A stretch of 64,000 bases of DNA from Corynebacterium deserti GIMN1.010 (GCF_001277995.1 NZ_CP009220.1:248001-312000), one strand, 5' to 3'; counted from the first letter of the stretch, positions 9,519 through 18,784 are shown. Made by a program: numbers and translations. The notes: a model not told the origin generated them from the sequence alone.

Positions 9519-9591
9519 GCGCCCGTAGCTCAACGGATAGAGCATCTGACTACGGATCAGAAGGTTGGGGGTTCGAATCCCTCCGGGCGCA
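9519..9591 (+). tRNA. tRNA-Arg (anticodon ACG), copy 2
   Basis: Identical over all 73 nt to the tRNA at 6641-6713, in the same orientation. The two copies are 2.9-kb direct repeats that bracket dccT, the repeat cluster and the IS remnant. Confidence 0.95.
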
Positions 9592-9595
9592 CAAT

Positions 9596-9628
9596 AAAAA
9601 CCCCAGGCCATAAGTGGTCTGGGGTTTT
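9596..9628 (+). terminator. terminator after tRNA-Arg copy 2
   Basis: AAAACCCCAGGCC and GGTCTGGGGTTTT form a stem closely resembling the hairpin after copy 1. Confidence 0.85.
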
Positions 9629-9716
9629 CTCGTTGCAAGCCTTGCAAGCACCCACACAACACGCACCAAGAAACCAAAAAGGGCCGACTCAAAATGAGCC
9701 GGCCCCAAACTATCCT

Positions 9717-10739
9717 TTAAAACACTTCAATCCGCGCGCCGAGGGTTTCGGCGTGGAGGAGCTGCTTTTCCCAGTTCGGGGTGCCGGGGTGGAGGCGAAG
9801 AACTGGGCGGGAAGAGGTGATGGTGGGGCTGACGGATTCTTTGGCACGTCGCTGGCCGGAGCGGGCCTCGTAGCGGATGCGAGAGCGGTAGCCGTTGTCG
9901 GCAAGTGATTCCACGGTTGGTGGGGTGCTGGCAAGGTTGGCGCGAGTTTCGTTGAGGATGGCGAGTGCTTCGTCGAGTGCTTTGAGGAGGGCGTCGGCAT
10001 TTCCTTCGCACATGGCGCGGACGAGCGCTGGCTCGGTGCCGGCGACGCGGGTGGAGTCGCGGTAGCTGCCGGCAGCGAGGGAGAGGGAGAGTGCTCCGCC
10101 GTTGTCGCCGACGATGGCGAGCGTTTCGGCGAGGATGTGGGGCAGGTGGGAGACACGGGCGGCTGCGGCGTCGTGGGGGCCGACGCGGGAGGGGACAACT
10201 TCGGCGCCGACGGCGAGTGCCATTTGGGCGACGTCTTTCCAGATGCCCATCCATTGGGAATCGAGCGTGGTGTCGTCGAAAAGCTGGTCGAAGGTGACAA
10301 CCCATACGGCGCGTTTGAAGAGGCCGTTCATGGAGGCGCTCCAGCCGGATTTGGCGGTGCCGGCCATGGGGTGGGAGCCGACGTAGCGGCCTTGCATGTT
10401 GCGGGCCTTGACGGCGTCGTAGACGGCGGTTTTGACGGATACGACGTCGGTGAAGCCGTTGTTGGGGGCGTGGGTGAGGATGGCGTCGAGAAGCGTTTCG
10501 ACGGCGGTCATAGGGACCGCAAGGACTATGAGGGCGTCCTCGGTGGCTGCGCGCTGGAGGGTTGCTTCGAGGTCGGCGGAGACGTCGAAGCCTTCGTCGA
10601 CGGCGGATTTGGCGCCGGAGCGTGAGCGGTTGTAGCCGAAGACGGGGTGGTTGGCTGCATGGAGGTCGCGGAGGAGGGATCCGCCGATGAGGCCGAGGCC
10701 CAGGATGCATACTGGGCGGGAAATGTCTTTGGTAGTCAC
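9717..10739 (-). CDS. tyrA: prephenate/arogenate dehydrogenase TyrA
   Basis: Tyrosine biosynthesis enzyme that oxidatively decarboxylates prephenate (or arogenate in corynebacteria) with NAD(P). The GTG at 10739 gives 340 residues beginning VTTKDISRPVCILG; the Rossmann motif GLGLIGGSLL follows at once. Other landmarks are the conserved VKTAVYD and SHPMAGTAKSGW segments with the catalytic His region, and PHILAETLA. The frame is open for another 120 codons upstream, but that part overlaps the divergent gene at 10777 and looks like composition shadow. There is no ACT domain. Confidence 0.93.
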   Translation of the reverse strand: MTTKDISRPVCILGLGLIGGSLLRDLHAANHPVFGYNRSRSGAKSAVDEGFDVSADLEATLQRAATEDALIVLAVPMTAVETLLDAILTHAPNNGFTDVVSVKTAVYDAVKARNMQGRYVGSHPMAGTAKSGWSASMNGLFKRAVWVVTFDQLFDDTTLDSQWMGIWKDVAQMALAVGAEVVPSRVGPHDAAAARVSHLPHILAETLAIVGDNGGALSLSLAAGSYRDSTRVAGTEPALVRAMCEGNADALLKALDEALAILNETRANLASTPPTVESLADNGYRSRIRYEARSGQRRAKESVSPTITSSRPVLRLHPGTPNWEKQLLHAETLGARIEVF

Positions 10740-10776
10740 CTGACAAGTGTGGCACAGACCTACTACGGTTATCTCT

Positions 10777-11271
10777 ATGAACACCGAAGAGGATGGCCTG
10801 AGCTTTGCGGTCACGGCTACCTTAAGCGAAGGCAAGTGGCAGGTACGTGAGTTTGATGATAAGTTCTCCAGGCTTTCTACCTCTATAAACGCGGTCCGCG
10901 CGCTGCGCAGTGAGGGTCCAGCGTTTGCATTGTTGTGCGTTGATGATGAGTATTTTGTGATCGTCCGACCTACCCCAAGTAGGGTATTTGTTTTCTTGTC
11001 TGATGCTCCCATGGCGGTCGACGATGATTTCGCGGCCGCTGTGTTGGACGAGATTGACGCTGAAATTCCTGATATCAATCCCGATGATCTGGATGACACT
11101 GATCCGTGGCCTGAGGGCGATTTCGATATCCTCTCTGACCTAGGACTTTCTGAAGAAGTGTTGTCGGTGATCTGCGACGATTACGATTTGGATCCTTCCG
11201 AGCAGCTCCTTCGCATCGCGGAAGAGCTCGGTTTTGATAATGATTTAGCTCGGGTGGTGGGACTGGATTAG
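10777..11271 (+). CDS. tRNA adenosine deaminase-associated protein
   Basis: A 164-residue acidic protein starting MNTEEDGLSFAVTATL. It matches the actinobacterial family found next to tadA, with a conserved N-terminal half (FALLCVDDEYFVIVRP) and a very acidic middle (DINPDDLDDTDPWPEGDFD). Its stop TAG shares its last base with the GTG start of tadA, so the two are translationally coupled. The biochemical role is unknown; the association with TadA is from conserved neighbourhood. It is divergent from tyrA with a 37-nt gap. Confidence 0.85.
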   Translation: MNTEEDGLSFAVTATLSEGKWQVREFDDKFSRLSTSINAVRALRSEGPAFALLCVDDEYFVIVRPTPSRVFVFLSDAPMAVDDDFAAAVLDEIDAEIPDINPDDLDDTDPWPEGDFDILSDLGLSEEVLSVICDDYDLDPSEQLLRIAEELGFDNDLARVVGLD

Positions 11272-11750
11272 TGGCTGTTTTGCCAGTTCAGGCGCGTCTC
11301 AAGGAGGATGAGCGCCGCATGCGCCACGCCCTGGAGATCGCTCGCCACACCCCGGACGGCGATGTCCCAGTTGGCGCCGTTATCTTTGCGCCCTCGGGCG
11401 AGATTTTGGCAACGGCAACGAACCGTCGAGAAGCAGACCGCGACCCGACCGCCCACGCCGAAATTATTGCTTTGCGACGCGCCGCTCGTCGCTTCAACGA
11501 CGGTTGGCGCCTGACCGACTGTACCGCGGTGGTCACGCTAGAACCCTGTTCCATGTGCGCCGGCGCCCTGGTAGGTGCCCGGATTGGTCGCATCGTCTTC
11601 GGCGCATTTGAACCGCATACCGGAGCCTGCGGCTCTGTCTTTGATGTTGTCCGCGACCCCGCCGTGCTCCATAAATCCGAGGTCATCGGCGGAATCTTGG
11701 AATCCGAATGCGCTTCCCTGATGACCGAGTTTTTTGCGTACAGAAGATAA
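11271..11750 (+). CDS. tadA: tRNA-specific adenosine deaminase TadA
   Basis: Zinc deaminase that converts A34 to inosine in tRNA-Arg(ACG), two genes for which are in this window. The GTG start overlaps the upstream stop by one base. The 159-residue protein has the HAE active site (DPTAHAEIIALRRA) and the second zinc motif EPCSMCAGA; VPVGAVIF precedes them. Its length and motifs are typical. A weakly similar cytosine deaminase function is less likely given the partner gene and motif context. Confidence 0.93.
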   Translation: MAVLPVQARLKEDERRMRHALEIARHTPDGDVPVGAVIFAPSGEILATATNRREADRDPTAHAEIIALRRAARRFNDGWRLTDCTAVVTLEPCSMCAGALVGARIGRIVFGAFEPHTGACGSVFDVVRDPAVLHKSEVIGGILESECASLMTEFFAYRR

Positions 11751-11851
11751 CAGATTTATATCAGTTGTACTCTGGGCAAGCATTCGGCGGGACGTGCTCC
11801 TAGGGTGGGCAATAGAAACGCCTCAATAAATTTTAAGGAGATGAGCACGAC

Positions 11852-12061
11852 ATGAGCGATTTTTCCAACAAGGCAGAAGATCTAGCAGGCAAGACTAAGG
11901 AAGGCTTCGGCGAGGCTACCGGCAACGAGTCCCTCGCAGATGAGGGTCGCGCAGACCAGACCAAGGCAGACATCAAGGACGCTGTCGAAAACGCTGGTGA
12001 AAAGGTAAAGGACGCAGCCAACAAGGTTCTCGGCGCATTCCAAAAAGACGACAAGAACTAA
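11852..12061 (+). CDS. CsbD-family stress protein
   Basis: A 69-residue, highly charged protein rich in Ala, Lys, Asp and Glu, with the CsbD pattern KAEDLAGKTKEGFGEATGNESLADEGRADQ. Members are small, abundant, stress-induced proteins of unknown mechanism, often under general-stress sigma factors in other bacteria. TAAGGAGATG upstream is a strong ribosome site. It appears monocistronic and is followed by tRNA-Ser. Confidence 0.85.
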   Translation: MSDFSNKAEDLAGKTKEGFGEATGNESLADEGRADQTKADIKDAVENAGEKVKDAANKVLGAFQKDDKN

Positions 12062-12112
12062 GCAAGCACACTGATTTGTAGGGCGCGTTGCCGTTCCGAT
12101 AGACTGATCGGC

Positions 12113-12203
12113 GGTGGCGTGTCCGAGCGGCCGAAGGTGTTCGCCTCGAAAGCGAATGTTGGGTAATCCCCAACCGGGGGTTCAAATCCCCCCGCCACCG
12201 CCA
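12113..12203 (+). tRNA. tRNA-Ser (anticodon CGA)
   Basis: The acceptor stem GGTGGCG pairs with CGCCACC, the anticodon stem-loop is TTCGC-CTCGAAA-GCGAA (CGA), there is a long variable arm, and an encoded CCA follows the discriminator G. Confidence 0.95.
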
Positions 12204-12209
12204 AAATGA

Positions 12210-12252
12210 AACACCGGGTACCAGTTTGATCAGAGCTGGTACCCGGTGTTTT
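12210..12252 (+). terminator. terminator after tRNA-Ser(CGA)
   Basis: A strong 15-bp stem (AACACCGGGTACCAG with CTGGTACCCGGTGTT) is followed by TTTTCGTT. Confidence 0.88.
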
Positions 12253-12430
12253 CGTTGGTTTAGCTGTTGGATGAACCAGTTGCAAGTGGAAGGGTGTCGC
12301 ATTTTAAACGCGTGAAGCGATAGGGAACAGGTGAGCCCTATTCCAGAGCTCTAGTTTCTGGGATTCACAGGAACCACAGGTAAGTTGGTGGGGCGTGAAA
12401 AATTAGAAAACTCAGAGGAGAAGCAACCCC

Positions 12431-14836
12431 GTGGCAAAACTGCTGTTTAGGTTGGGGCGATGGTCATACAATCGCAAATGGATTGTGATTTCAGCATGGC
12501 TGTTGATTTTGACCATCGTGGGCGGACTCGCGTTGACGATGCAAAAAGGTTTCAGCAATACCTTTACTATTGACGACACTCCGTCCATTGACGCCACCAA
12601 ATTGTTGGTGGAGAATTTCCCTGATCAAACTAACCCGGTGACAGCAGCTGGAGTTAACGTCGTCTTCCAAGCACCTGAGGGAATGACGCTGGAAGATCCT
12701 CAGATGATCACCGCAATTGATGCGGTAATTGATCACATTGAAACCAATCTGGATGATTTCGGCGGGGGAGATCGTTTTGGTAACCCTGTGACTCTGTCTC
12801 CTGAGCTGGAGGAGATGATCGTCGAGCAGATGACCTCTATGGGGTTGCCGGAGGAAACGGCCCAAAAAGATGCTGCTAACCTTGCGATTTTGAGCGAGGA
12901 TAAGACGATTGCGTATACCTCGTTTGATATTGACGTCGCAGGTCCTGAGTATGTTGAGGAACGTCACCGCGAAGTAATTAATGATGCGATGGAGATCGGT
13001 GAGGATCTCGGCGTGCGGGTGGAAGCCGGCGGCGCTGGTTTTGGCGATCCCATCCAGATTAAGACCACCAGTGAAATCATCGGCATCGGCATTGCCTTCG
13101 TGGTGCTGATCTTTACCTTCGGTTCCTTGATTGCTGCTGGTCTACCACTGATCACAGCTGTGATCGGTGTGGGAATTGGTGCGTTGACTATCGTGCTGGC
13201 CACGGCTTTTACAGAGCTCAACAATGTCACCCCAGTGCTGGCTGTCATGATCGGCCTGGCTGTAGGCATTGACTACGCGCTGTTTATTCTGTCTCGCTAT
13301 CGTGCGGAATATAAGCGCATGCCGCGTGCCGATGCAGCCGGAATGGCTGTGGGTACTGCGGGTAGCGCGGTTGTGTTCGCTGGCGCAACGGTGATCATTG
13401 CACTGGTGGCATTGTCTATCGCAGATATTGGATTCCTCACCGCCATGGGTCTGTCTGCTGCGTTTACTGTCTTCGTGTCAGTTCTTATCGCGCTGACTTT
13501 CATCCCGGCGCTGCTCGGCGTGCTCGGTGGTCGTGCATTTAAGGGCAAGATCCCGGGTATCGGTGGAAACCCAACCCCGAAGCAGACGTGGGAGCAGGCA
13601 CTGAACCGTCGCTCCAAGGGGCGCACCTGGGTGAAGTTCGTGCAGAAAGTTCCAGGCCTTGTGGTGGCAGTAGTTGTCCTTGGATTGGGTGCACTGACCA
13701 TTCCTGCGACTAACCTCGAGTTGTCGTTGCCGTCGGATTCAACTTCTAATATTGATACGACTCAGCGGCAGTCTGCAGACCTGATGACTGAGGGATTTGG
13801 CGCGGGAGTCAACGCTCCTTTGTTGGTGATTGTCGATGCTCATGAGGTGAACACCGAAGCCACAGCATTGCAGCCACTGATCGAGGCGCAGGAGCCGGAG
13901 GAAGGCGAGTTTGATCGTGAGGCGGCTGCTCGTTTTGCTACCTACATGTATGTCACTCAGACGTATAACTCCAATGTGGATGTGAAGAACGCACAGATCA
14001 TTGGTGTGAATTCTGATGCCACGGCTGCCCAAATTTTGGTTACCCCGTACACCGGTCCAGCTGAGCCAGAAACAACGGATCTCATGCATGTGTTGCGTGC
14101 GCAGGAAACTCAGATCGAGGACGTCACTGGCACGGAACTTGGTACGACGGGACTGACTGCCGTGCAGCTTGATATCACTGAGCAGTTGGAAGAAGCTATG
14201 CCGATCTACCTCGCAGTGGTCGTTGGATTGGCTATCTTCCTCCTCATTTTGGTGTTCCGTTCCTTGCTCGTCCCACTTATCGCTGGCCTTGGCTTCTTGC
14301 TGTCCGTCGGTGCGGCATTCGGTGCGACGGTGCTGTTCTGGCAGGAGGGCTTCGGTGGCTTTGTGAACACCCCTGGTCCGCTGATTTCCTTCATGCCTAT
14401 CTTCCTCATCGGCGTGACCTTCGGTTTGGCTATGGATTACCAGGTCTTCCTGGTTACCCGCATGCGCGAGCACTACACGCACCACAATGGCAAGGGACAG
14501 CCTGGTTCCAAGTACACCCCGGTTGAGCAGTCAGTGATTGAAGGCTTCACGCAGGGCTCACGCGTGGTCACAGCAGCAGCGCTCATTATGATTGCTGTGT
14601 TCGTGGCGTTTATTGATCAGCCGTTGCCATTTATCAAGATCTTCGGTTTTGCGTTGGGTGCGGGCGTGTTTTTCGATGCTTTCTTCATCCGCATGGGTCT
14701 CGTTCCTGCATCGATGTTCCTCATGGGGCGCGCGACGTGGTGGATGCCAAAGTGGCTTGACCGCCTGCTGCCAAGCCTGGACATTGAAGGCACCGCCCTG
14801 GAGAAGGAATGGGAGGAGAAGCACGCTGCACGTTAG
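12431..14836 (+). CDS. MMPL-family (RND superfamily) exporter
   Basis: An 801-residue inner-membrane transporter starting at GTG (12431) 8 nt after GAGGAG. It has the typical layout: one N-terminal membrane segment, a large external loop (about residues 45-210), five membrane segments with the proton-relay motif MIGLAVGIDYALFILSRYR, a second external loop, then five more segments with GVTFGLAMDYQVFLVTRMREHY. GIDYALF and AMDYQVF carry the paired Asp-Tyr residues that define MmpL proteins. In corynebacteria the family exports mycolates, other lipids or drugs; the substrate of this one is not evident. Confidence 0.88.
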   Translation: MAKLLFRLGRWSYNRKWIVISAWLLILTIVGGLALTMQKGFSNTFTIDDTPSIDATKLLVENFPDQTNPVTAAGVNVVFQAPEGMTLEDPQMITAIDAVIDHIETNLDDFGGGDRFGNPVTLSPELEEMIVEQMTSMGLPEETAQKDAANLAILSEDKTIAYTSFDIDVAGPEYVEERHREVINDAMEIGEDLGVRVEAGGAGFGDPIQIKTTSEIIGIGIAFVVLIFTFGSLIAAGLPLITAVIGVGIGALTIVLATAFTELNNVTPVLAVMIGLAVGIDYALFILSRYRAEYKRMPRADAAGMAVGTAGSAVVFAGATVIIALVALSIADIGFLTAMGLSAAFTVFVSVLIALTFIPALLGVLGGRAFKGKIPGIGGNPTPKQTWEQALNRRSKGRTWVKFVQKVPGLVVAVVVLGLGALTIPATNLELSLPSDSTSNIDTTQRQSADLMTEGFGAGVNAPLLVIVDAHEVNTEATALQPLIEAQEPEEGEFDREAAARFATYMYVTQTYNSNVDVKNAQIIGVNSDATAAQILVTPYTGPAEPETTDLMHVLRAQETQIEDVTGTELGTTGLTAVQLDITEQLEEAMPIYLAVVVGLAIFLLILVFRSLLVPLIAGLGFLLSVGAAFGATVLFWQEGFGGFVNTPGPLISFMPIFLIGVTFGLAMDYQVFLVTRMREHYTHHNGKGQPGSKYTPVEQSVIEGFTQGSRVVTAAALIMIAVFVAFIDQPLPFIKIFGFALGAGVFFDAFFIRMGLVPASMFLMGRATWWMPKWLDRLLPSLDIEGTALEKEWEEKHAAR

Positions 14837-14847
14837 ACTTGGCACCT

Positions 14848-16104
14848 ATGTCAGATCTTTCATTCACCCTCAACAACAAGCTTGCCGATGACGCCCCCGG
14901 CAAGCATGGTCGTACAGGTGTAATCCACACACCTCACGGTGATATTGCCACCCCTGCCTTCATTCCTGTGGCTACCAAAGCCACGGTGAAAACCCTTACT
15001 CCTGAGCAGATTCGGGAGACCGGTGCGCAGGCTATTTTGTCCAACGCCTACCACCTGTATCTGCAGCCTGGCCCAGACATTGTCGATGAGGCCGGCGGCG
15101 TGGCAGCGTTTGAGAACTGGCATGGCCCCACCTATACGGACTCCGGCGGATTCCAGGTGATGAGCCTGGGCTCCGGCTTCAAAAAAGTCCTGGCCATGGA
15201 CACCACCAACCTCACCCGCAATGACATTAAGGCAGCCAAAAAAGAGCGCATGGCGCTTGTCGACGAGGACGGCGTGGATTTCAAATCTGTTATCGATGGC
15301 TCAAAGCACCGATTCACCCCAGAAGTCTCCATGCAGATTCAGCACCAATTGGGCGCAGACATCATCTTTGCTTTCGATGAACTGACCACTTTAGTTGATA
15401 CCTATGACTACCAGGTGGAATCTGTGGAACGTACCCGCAGGTGGGCGCAGCGCTGCCTTCTAGAGCATGAACGGCTGACTCAGGAACGTGTGGATAAACC
15501 ACTTCAATCCCTATGGGGAGTGGTGCAGGGTGCGCAGTTCGAGGATTTGCGTCGACAAGCAGTAAAAGGCCTGTTGGACCTCGATCGCCAGGCCACCGAC
15601 GAAGGTCGTCGTGGCTTCGGCGGTTTCGGCATCGGTGGTGCCCTGGAGAAGGAGAACCTGGGAACCATCGTGGGCTGGGTATGCGATGAGCTGCCGGATG
15701 AGAAGCCTCGCCACCTGCTGGGTATTTCCGAGCCGGACGATCTCTTCGTGGCTGTGGAAGCTGGCGCGGACACCTTCGACTGCGTGGCGCCGACTCGTTT
15801 AGGCCGACGCGGCGGTGTCTACACACTTGATGGACGCATGAACTTGACGGGTGCGCGCTTCAAGCGTGACTTCAAGGGCATCGATGAGGAAGTCGGCGGA
15901 TACGCCAGCGAGAACTACTCCCGCGCATACATCCACCACCTGCTCAAGGCGAAGGAATTTTTGGCAGGCACGCTATGCACCATGCATAACCTGCACTTCA
16001 TGATCACCTTGGTGGATAAGATCCGTGCCAGCATTGATGATGGCACGTACCACGAATTCAAGGAAGAATTCTTAGGCCGCTACTACGCATCGAAAATGTC
16101 ATAA
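14848..16104 (+). CDS. tgt: tRNA-guanine transglycosylase lacking the zinc cysteines
   Basis: Exchanges guanine-34 of GUN-anticodon tRNAs for a 7-deazaguanine base. The start is the ATG at 14848 (MSDLSFTLNN), 11 nt after the MMPL stop; 418 residues. Active-site blocks are present: YTDSGGFQVMS with Asp98 and DTFDCVAPTR with nucleophile Asp311. The family's zinc loop, CxCxxC before NYSRAYLHHL, here reads VGGYAS (residues 349-354) followed by ENYSRAYIHHL, so all three zinc cysteines are absent although His380 in MHNLH remains. The base-binding loop (LAVGE in many bacteria) also differs (GIGGALEKE). The 3' end overlaps the convergent carrier gene by 22 nt. Confidence 0.9.
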   Translation: MSDLSFTLNNKLADDAPGKHGRTGVIHTPHGDIATPAFIPVATKATVKTLTPEQIRETGAQAILSNAYHLYLQPGPDIVDEAGGVAAFENWHGPTYTDSGGFQVMSLGSGFKKVLAMDTTNLTRNDIKAAKKERMALVDEDGVDFKSVIDGSKHRFTPEVSMQIQHQLGADIIFAFDELTTLVDTYDYQVESVERTRRWAQRCLLEHERLTQERVDKPLQSLWGVVQGAQFEDLRRQAVKGLLDLDRQATDEGRRGFGGFGIGGALEKENLGTIVGWVCDELPDEKPRHLLGISEPDDLFVAVEAGADTFDCVAPTRLGRRGGVYTLDGRMNLTGARFKRDFKGIDEEVGGYASENYSRAYIHHLLKAKEFLAGTLCTMHNLHFMITLVDKIRASIDDGTYHEFKEEFLGRYYASKMS

Positions 16105-16835
16105 CCTTCCCGGCGTTTCACCCAACCAATGACTGCGTAGGTGATGGGCATGAGGATGACCTCTAGAAGGGTTTTCCACACAAAGCCCACCACAACGTAG
16201 TTGATGAAATCCGAGGCGGTAGCAATACCAATCACTGGCGCTGCGATGGCGCAAAACAGCAGGGTATCGGCAAACTCTCCGACAACGGTGGAGCCAATCA
16301 GGCGCGCCCACAGGGACTTTTCACCCGTGCGCTTTTTGATAGCCACCAACACTTTCGCGTTGAGAAGCTGCCCCACAATATAGCCAGCCAATGAGGCCAA
16401 CACGATCTGTGGCACGAGACCCAGAGTTGCCTCGAAGGATTCTTGGCCTTCCCAGAAGCTTGCGCCAGGCAGCCAGATGGAAATGTAGAAACATACCGCC
16501 GCAAGAATCGTGATGCCAAAACCGGTCAAGATAGCACGACGAGTGGATTTAAAGCCGTAACATTCGGCTAAAACATCTCCCAACACATAGGAGATGGGGA
16601 AGAGGAAAAACGCACCGTCTGTCACCAACGGGCCGATTTCTACGCCCTTGGTTGCGGTGATATTTGAAATTAGAAAGACTGCAACAAACAGCGCCAGCAA
16701 AATGGGGTACAAGCTTGGCTGAATGTGAATGAACGTGGAGTTTCCGGACGCAACGGGGTGTTTTTCGGCTGCGCCCTGCCCAGGCTTCGGCTGGGTTTCT
16801 GGAGTGTGTGATTGATTTTGCACGTCCACAACCAT
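16083..16835 (-). CDS. YhhQ/VUT-family queuosine precursor transporter
   Basis: A 250-residue membrane protein with about six hydrophobic segments. The patterns ISNITATKGVEIG, FFLFPISYVLGDVLAECYGFKSTRRAI and LIGSTVVGEFADTLLFCAIA are characteristic of the YhhQ/VUT family, which imports 7-deazaguanine precursors such as preQ0, preQ1 or queuine. A soluble N-terminal extension of about 35 residues precedes the first membrane segment; the ATG at 16835 is the upstream limit and a later start cannot be excluded. Position between tgt and gluQ supports a salvage role. It is divergent from gluQ. Confidence 0.88.
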   Translation of the reverse strand: MVVDVQNQSHTPETQPKPGQGAAEKHPVASGNSTFIHIQPSLYPILLALFVAVFLISNITATKGVEIGPLVTDGAFFLFPISYVLGDVLAECYGFKSTRRAILTGFGITILAAVCFYISIWLPGASFWEGQESFEATLGLVPQIVLASLAGYIVGQLLNAKVLVAIKKRTGEKSLWARLIGSTVVGEFADTLLFCAIAAPVIGIATASDFINYVVVGFVWKTLLEVILMPITYAVIGWVKRREGYDIFDA

Positions 16836-16922
16836 AGCCAGAAGTCGTTGATGAAAAAACTCTCACCCTCATTAAGCATGCGCAGACAAACCCAGCCGAG
16901 GGCGAACATCTAATCTAGAGAC

Positions 16923-17804
16923 ATGGCAGGACGATACGCACCATCACCAAGCGGTGACCTTCACTTCGGCAACCTCCGCACAGCGCTTCTGGCCTGGCTG
17001 TTCGCACGCTCCGAAGGAAAACAGTTCCTCATTCGGGTCGAAGACATCGACGAACAACGCTCATCCCGCGAATCCGCCGAAAGCCAACTCGCAGACCTAT
17101 CCGCGTTGGGTCTCGACTGGGATGGCGAGGTCCTCTACCAATCCACACGCTACGACGCCTACCGCGAAGCCCTTGAAAAACTAGATACCTACGAATGCTA
17201 TTGCTCGCGCCGGGACATCCAAGAAGCCTCGCGGGCACCCCATGCGGCTCCGGGAGTGTATCCGGGAACGTGTAGGGAATTGAAGGAGGAGGAACGCGTC
17301 GAAAAGCGTGCACGTTTGGCCGCGCAAAACCGGAACCCCGCCATCCGCCTGCGCGCGCAGGTAACCTCTTTTGATTTTTACGACCGACTTCGCGGCCCCC
17401 AAACCGGCCCCGTGGATGATTTCATTTTGCTGCGCGGCGGTCAGGAACCCGGATGGGCATACAACTTAGCCGTCGTCGTCGACGATGCCTATCAAGGCGT
17501 TGACCAGGTAGTTCGCGGCGAAGACCTCCTTGATTCCGCCGCCCGCCAAGCCTACCTCGGCTCGCTGCTGGGCACCCCCGTGCCCGAATACATCCACGTG
17601 CCGCTCGTGCTCAACGCCCACGGCCAGCGTCTCGCTAAACGAGACGGGGCAGTGACGCTTAAAGAAATGCTTATCGACGCCACCCTCCCCACCATCTTCT
17701 CCCGGCTCGCCCACTCACTCGGCTACGAGGAAGTGGACTCCGCACCCCAACTGCTAGAGGTATTTGACCCGACAAAACTCAGCCGGGAGCCGTTTATTTA
17801 CTGA
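16923..17804 (+). CDS. gluQ: glutamyl-Q tRNA(Asp) synthetase
   Basis: A truncated glutamyl-tRNA synthetase paralogue that attaches glutamate to the queuosine base of tRNA-Asp. The 293 residues comprise only the catalytic half, with no anticodon-binding domain. The HIGH-type motif is [18 protein letters not shown] at the N-terminus; the KMSKS-type site is [13 protein letters not shown]. The zinc site of the family (CxC, then Tyr and Cys) is intact as CYCSRRDIQ and VYPGTCREL. The 3' end overlaps the convergent dioxygenase gene by 7 nt. With tgt and the YhhQ carrier it forms a queuosine-related cluster. Confidence 0.9.
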   Translation: MAGRYAPSPSGDLHFGNLRTALLAWLFARSEGKQFLIRVEDIDEQRSSRESAESQLADLSALGLDWDGEVLYQSTRYDAYREALEKLDTYECYCSRRDIQEASRAPHAAPGVYPGTCRELKEEERVEKRARLAAQNRNPAIRLRAQVTSFDFYDRLRGPQTGPVDDFILLRGGQEPGWAYNLAVVVDDAYQGVDQVVRGEDLLDSAARQAYLGSLLGTPVPEYIHVPLVLNAHGQRLAKRDGAVTLKEMLIDATLPTIFSRLAHSLGYEEVDSAPQLLEVFDPTKLSREPFIY

Positions 17805-18784
17805 GGCCCAGAGGGAGGGGTCATTCCATCTGGAGGGGTCATTCCACCGCCACCTGGGCCTCCACCCATTCCGCCACCACTTGGCATGTTCATCGACTGA
17901 TCCTGTTCAGTAGTCGGATCGATCGGGACATCAATGGAAGCAATGAAACCGCTGGTAGCATCACCAGTCAGGTTAGCCATCTGCTGATCCCAACCATCGG
18001 AGAAGACATTGTCCGACTCCAACGTGATGTTATTCAGGTTCGTCAACGAATCTCCGTACACATCAAGTGCATACACAGATGCTGCAGAAGCCTCATCGAA
18101 CGCAATCTGCGACGTCAAAATGTTGTTCGTGGAATCCGAAATGCTGTCACGATCAGGGAAAACCTCAAAGTGAATGTGCACCCAACGACCCGCATAGCAA
18201 CCAGGGAAGATGGTATCGAACGTGACCTGACCATACTTATCGGTGATCTGCACACCACGAAGGTAAGTCTCCTCCAGCAGCTCATCGTCATACATCGAGT
18301 AACGACCCGGCGCATCACAGTGCCAAATGTAAACCGCAGCACCCTCCATCGGCTGATTGTTGTTGTTCATATCCAAAATGGTCATGGTCAACGTCAGTGG
18401 CACACCCTCTGCCACCGTGTCAGAATCAATCGACTTGGTGATGTCCTGACGTTCCACACCGGAGACCTCCAAAACGTCCGGACCATTTGAACCATCGCCC
18501 GGGTACGGACCAGCAGTCTCCGACTTCATTTCAGTCAAGGTCTCAGCCGCTGCACTGGTGGTTGCCGCTGCGCTACTGGAGGCGCTTGAGGTGCTCGATG
18601 CTGCTGAAGAACCAGAAGGAGAGCAAGCAGCAAGTGCCACACCCGCTCCACCAACTCCGATGAATCCCAAAACTTTTCTGCGGGAGAAAACGGTACCTAG
18701 GTCAAAACCCAGGCCCTGATCTTCCAAGTCCTCGGATTGATTAGGGAGGACCCTGCCTTCAAATTGACGTAACTGCTCAGCCAT
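17798..18784 (-). CDS. secreted intradiol ring-cleavage dioxygenase-like lipoprotein
   Basis: A 328-residue protein related to the protocatechuate 3,4-dioxygenase beta subunit. The N-terminus has a Tat-type motif ([10 protein letters not shown]) and a lipobox (LAAC), then a Ser/Ala-rich linker, so export by Tat and lipid anchoring are likely. Iron ligands of the family appear intact: Tyr in APGRYSMYD, then Tyr, His and His in [16 protein letters not shown]. The C-terminus is a Gly/Pro/Met-rich tail. Cytoplasmic catechol dioxygenases lack such signals, so this would act outside the membrane on an unknown aromatic. No aromatic-degradation genes are adjacent. Confidence 0.82.
   Translation of the reverse strand: MAEQLRQFEGRVLPNQSEDLEDQGLGFDLGTVFSRRKVLGFIGVGGAGVALAACSPSGSSAASSTSSASSSAAATTSAAAETLTEMKSETAGPYPGDGSNGPDVLEVSGVERQDITKSIDSDTVAEGVPLTLTMTILDMNNNNQPMEGAAVYIWHCDAPGRYSMYDDELLEETYLRGVQITDKYGQVTFDTIFPGCYAGRWVHIHFEVFPDRDSISDSTNNILTSQIAFDEASAASVYALDVYGDSLTNLNNITLESDNVFSDGWDQQMANLTGDATSGFIASIDVPIDPTTEQDQSMNMPSGGGMGGGPGGGGMTPPDGMTPPSGPQ

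Noticed and set aside
10740..11099. 120-codon N-terminal extension of tyrA
   Set aside because: It overlaps the divergent TadA-associated gene completely, and the GTG at 10739 sits right before the Rossmann motif.
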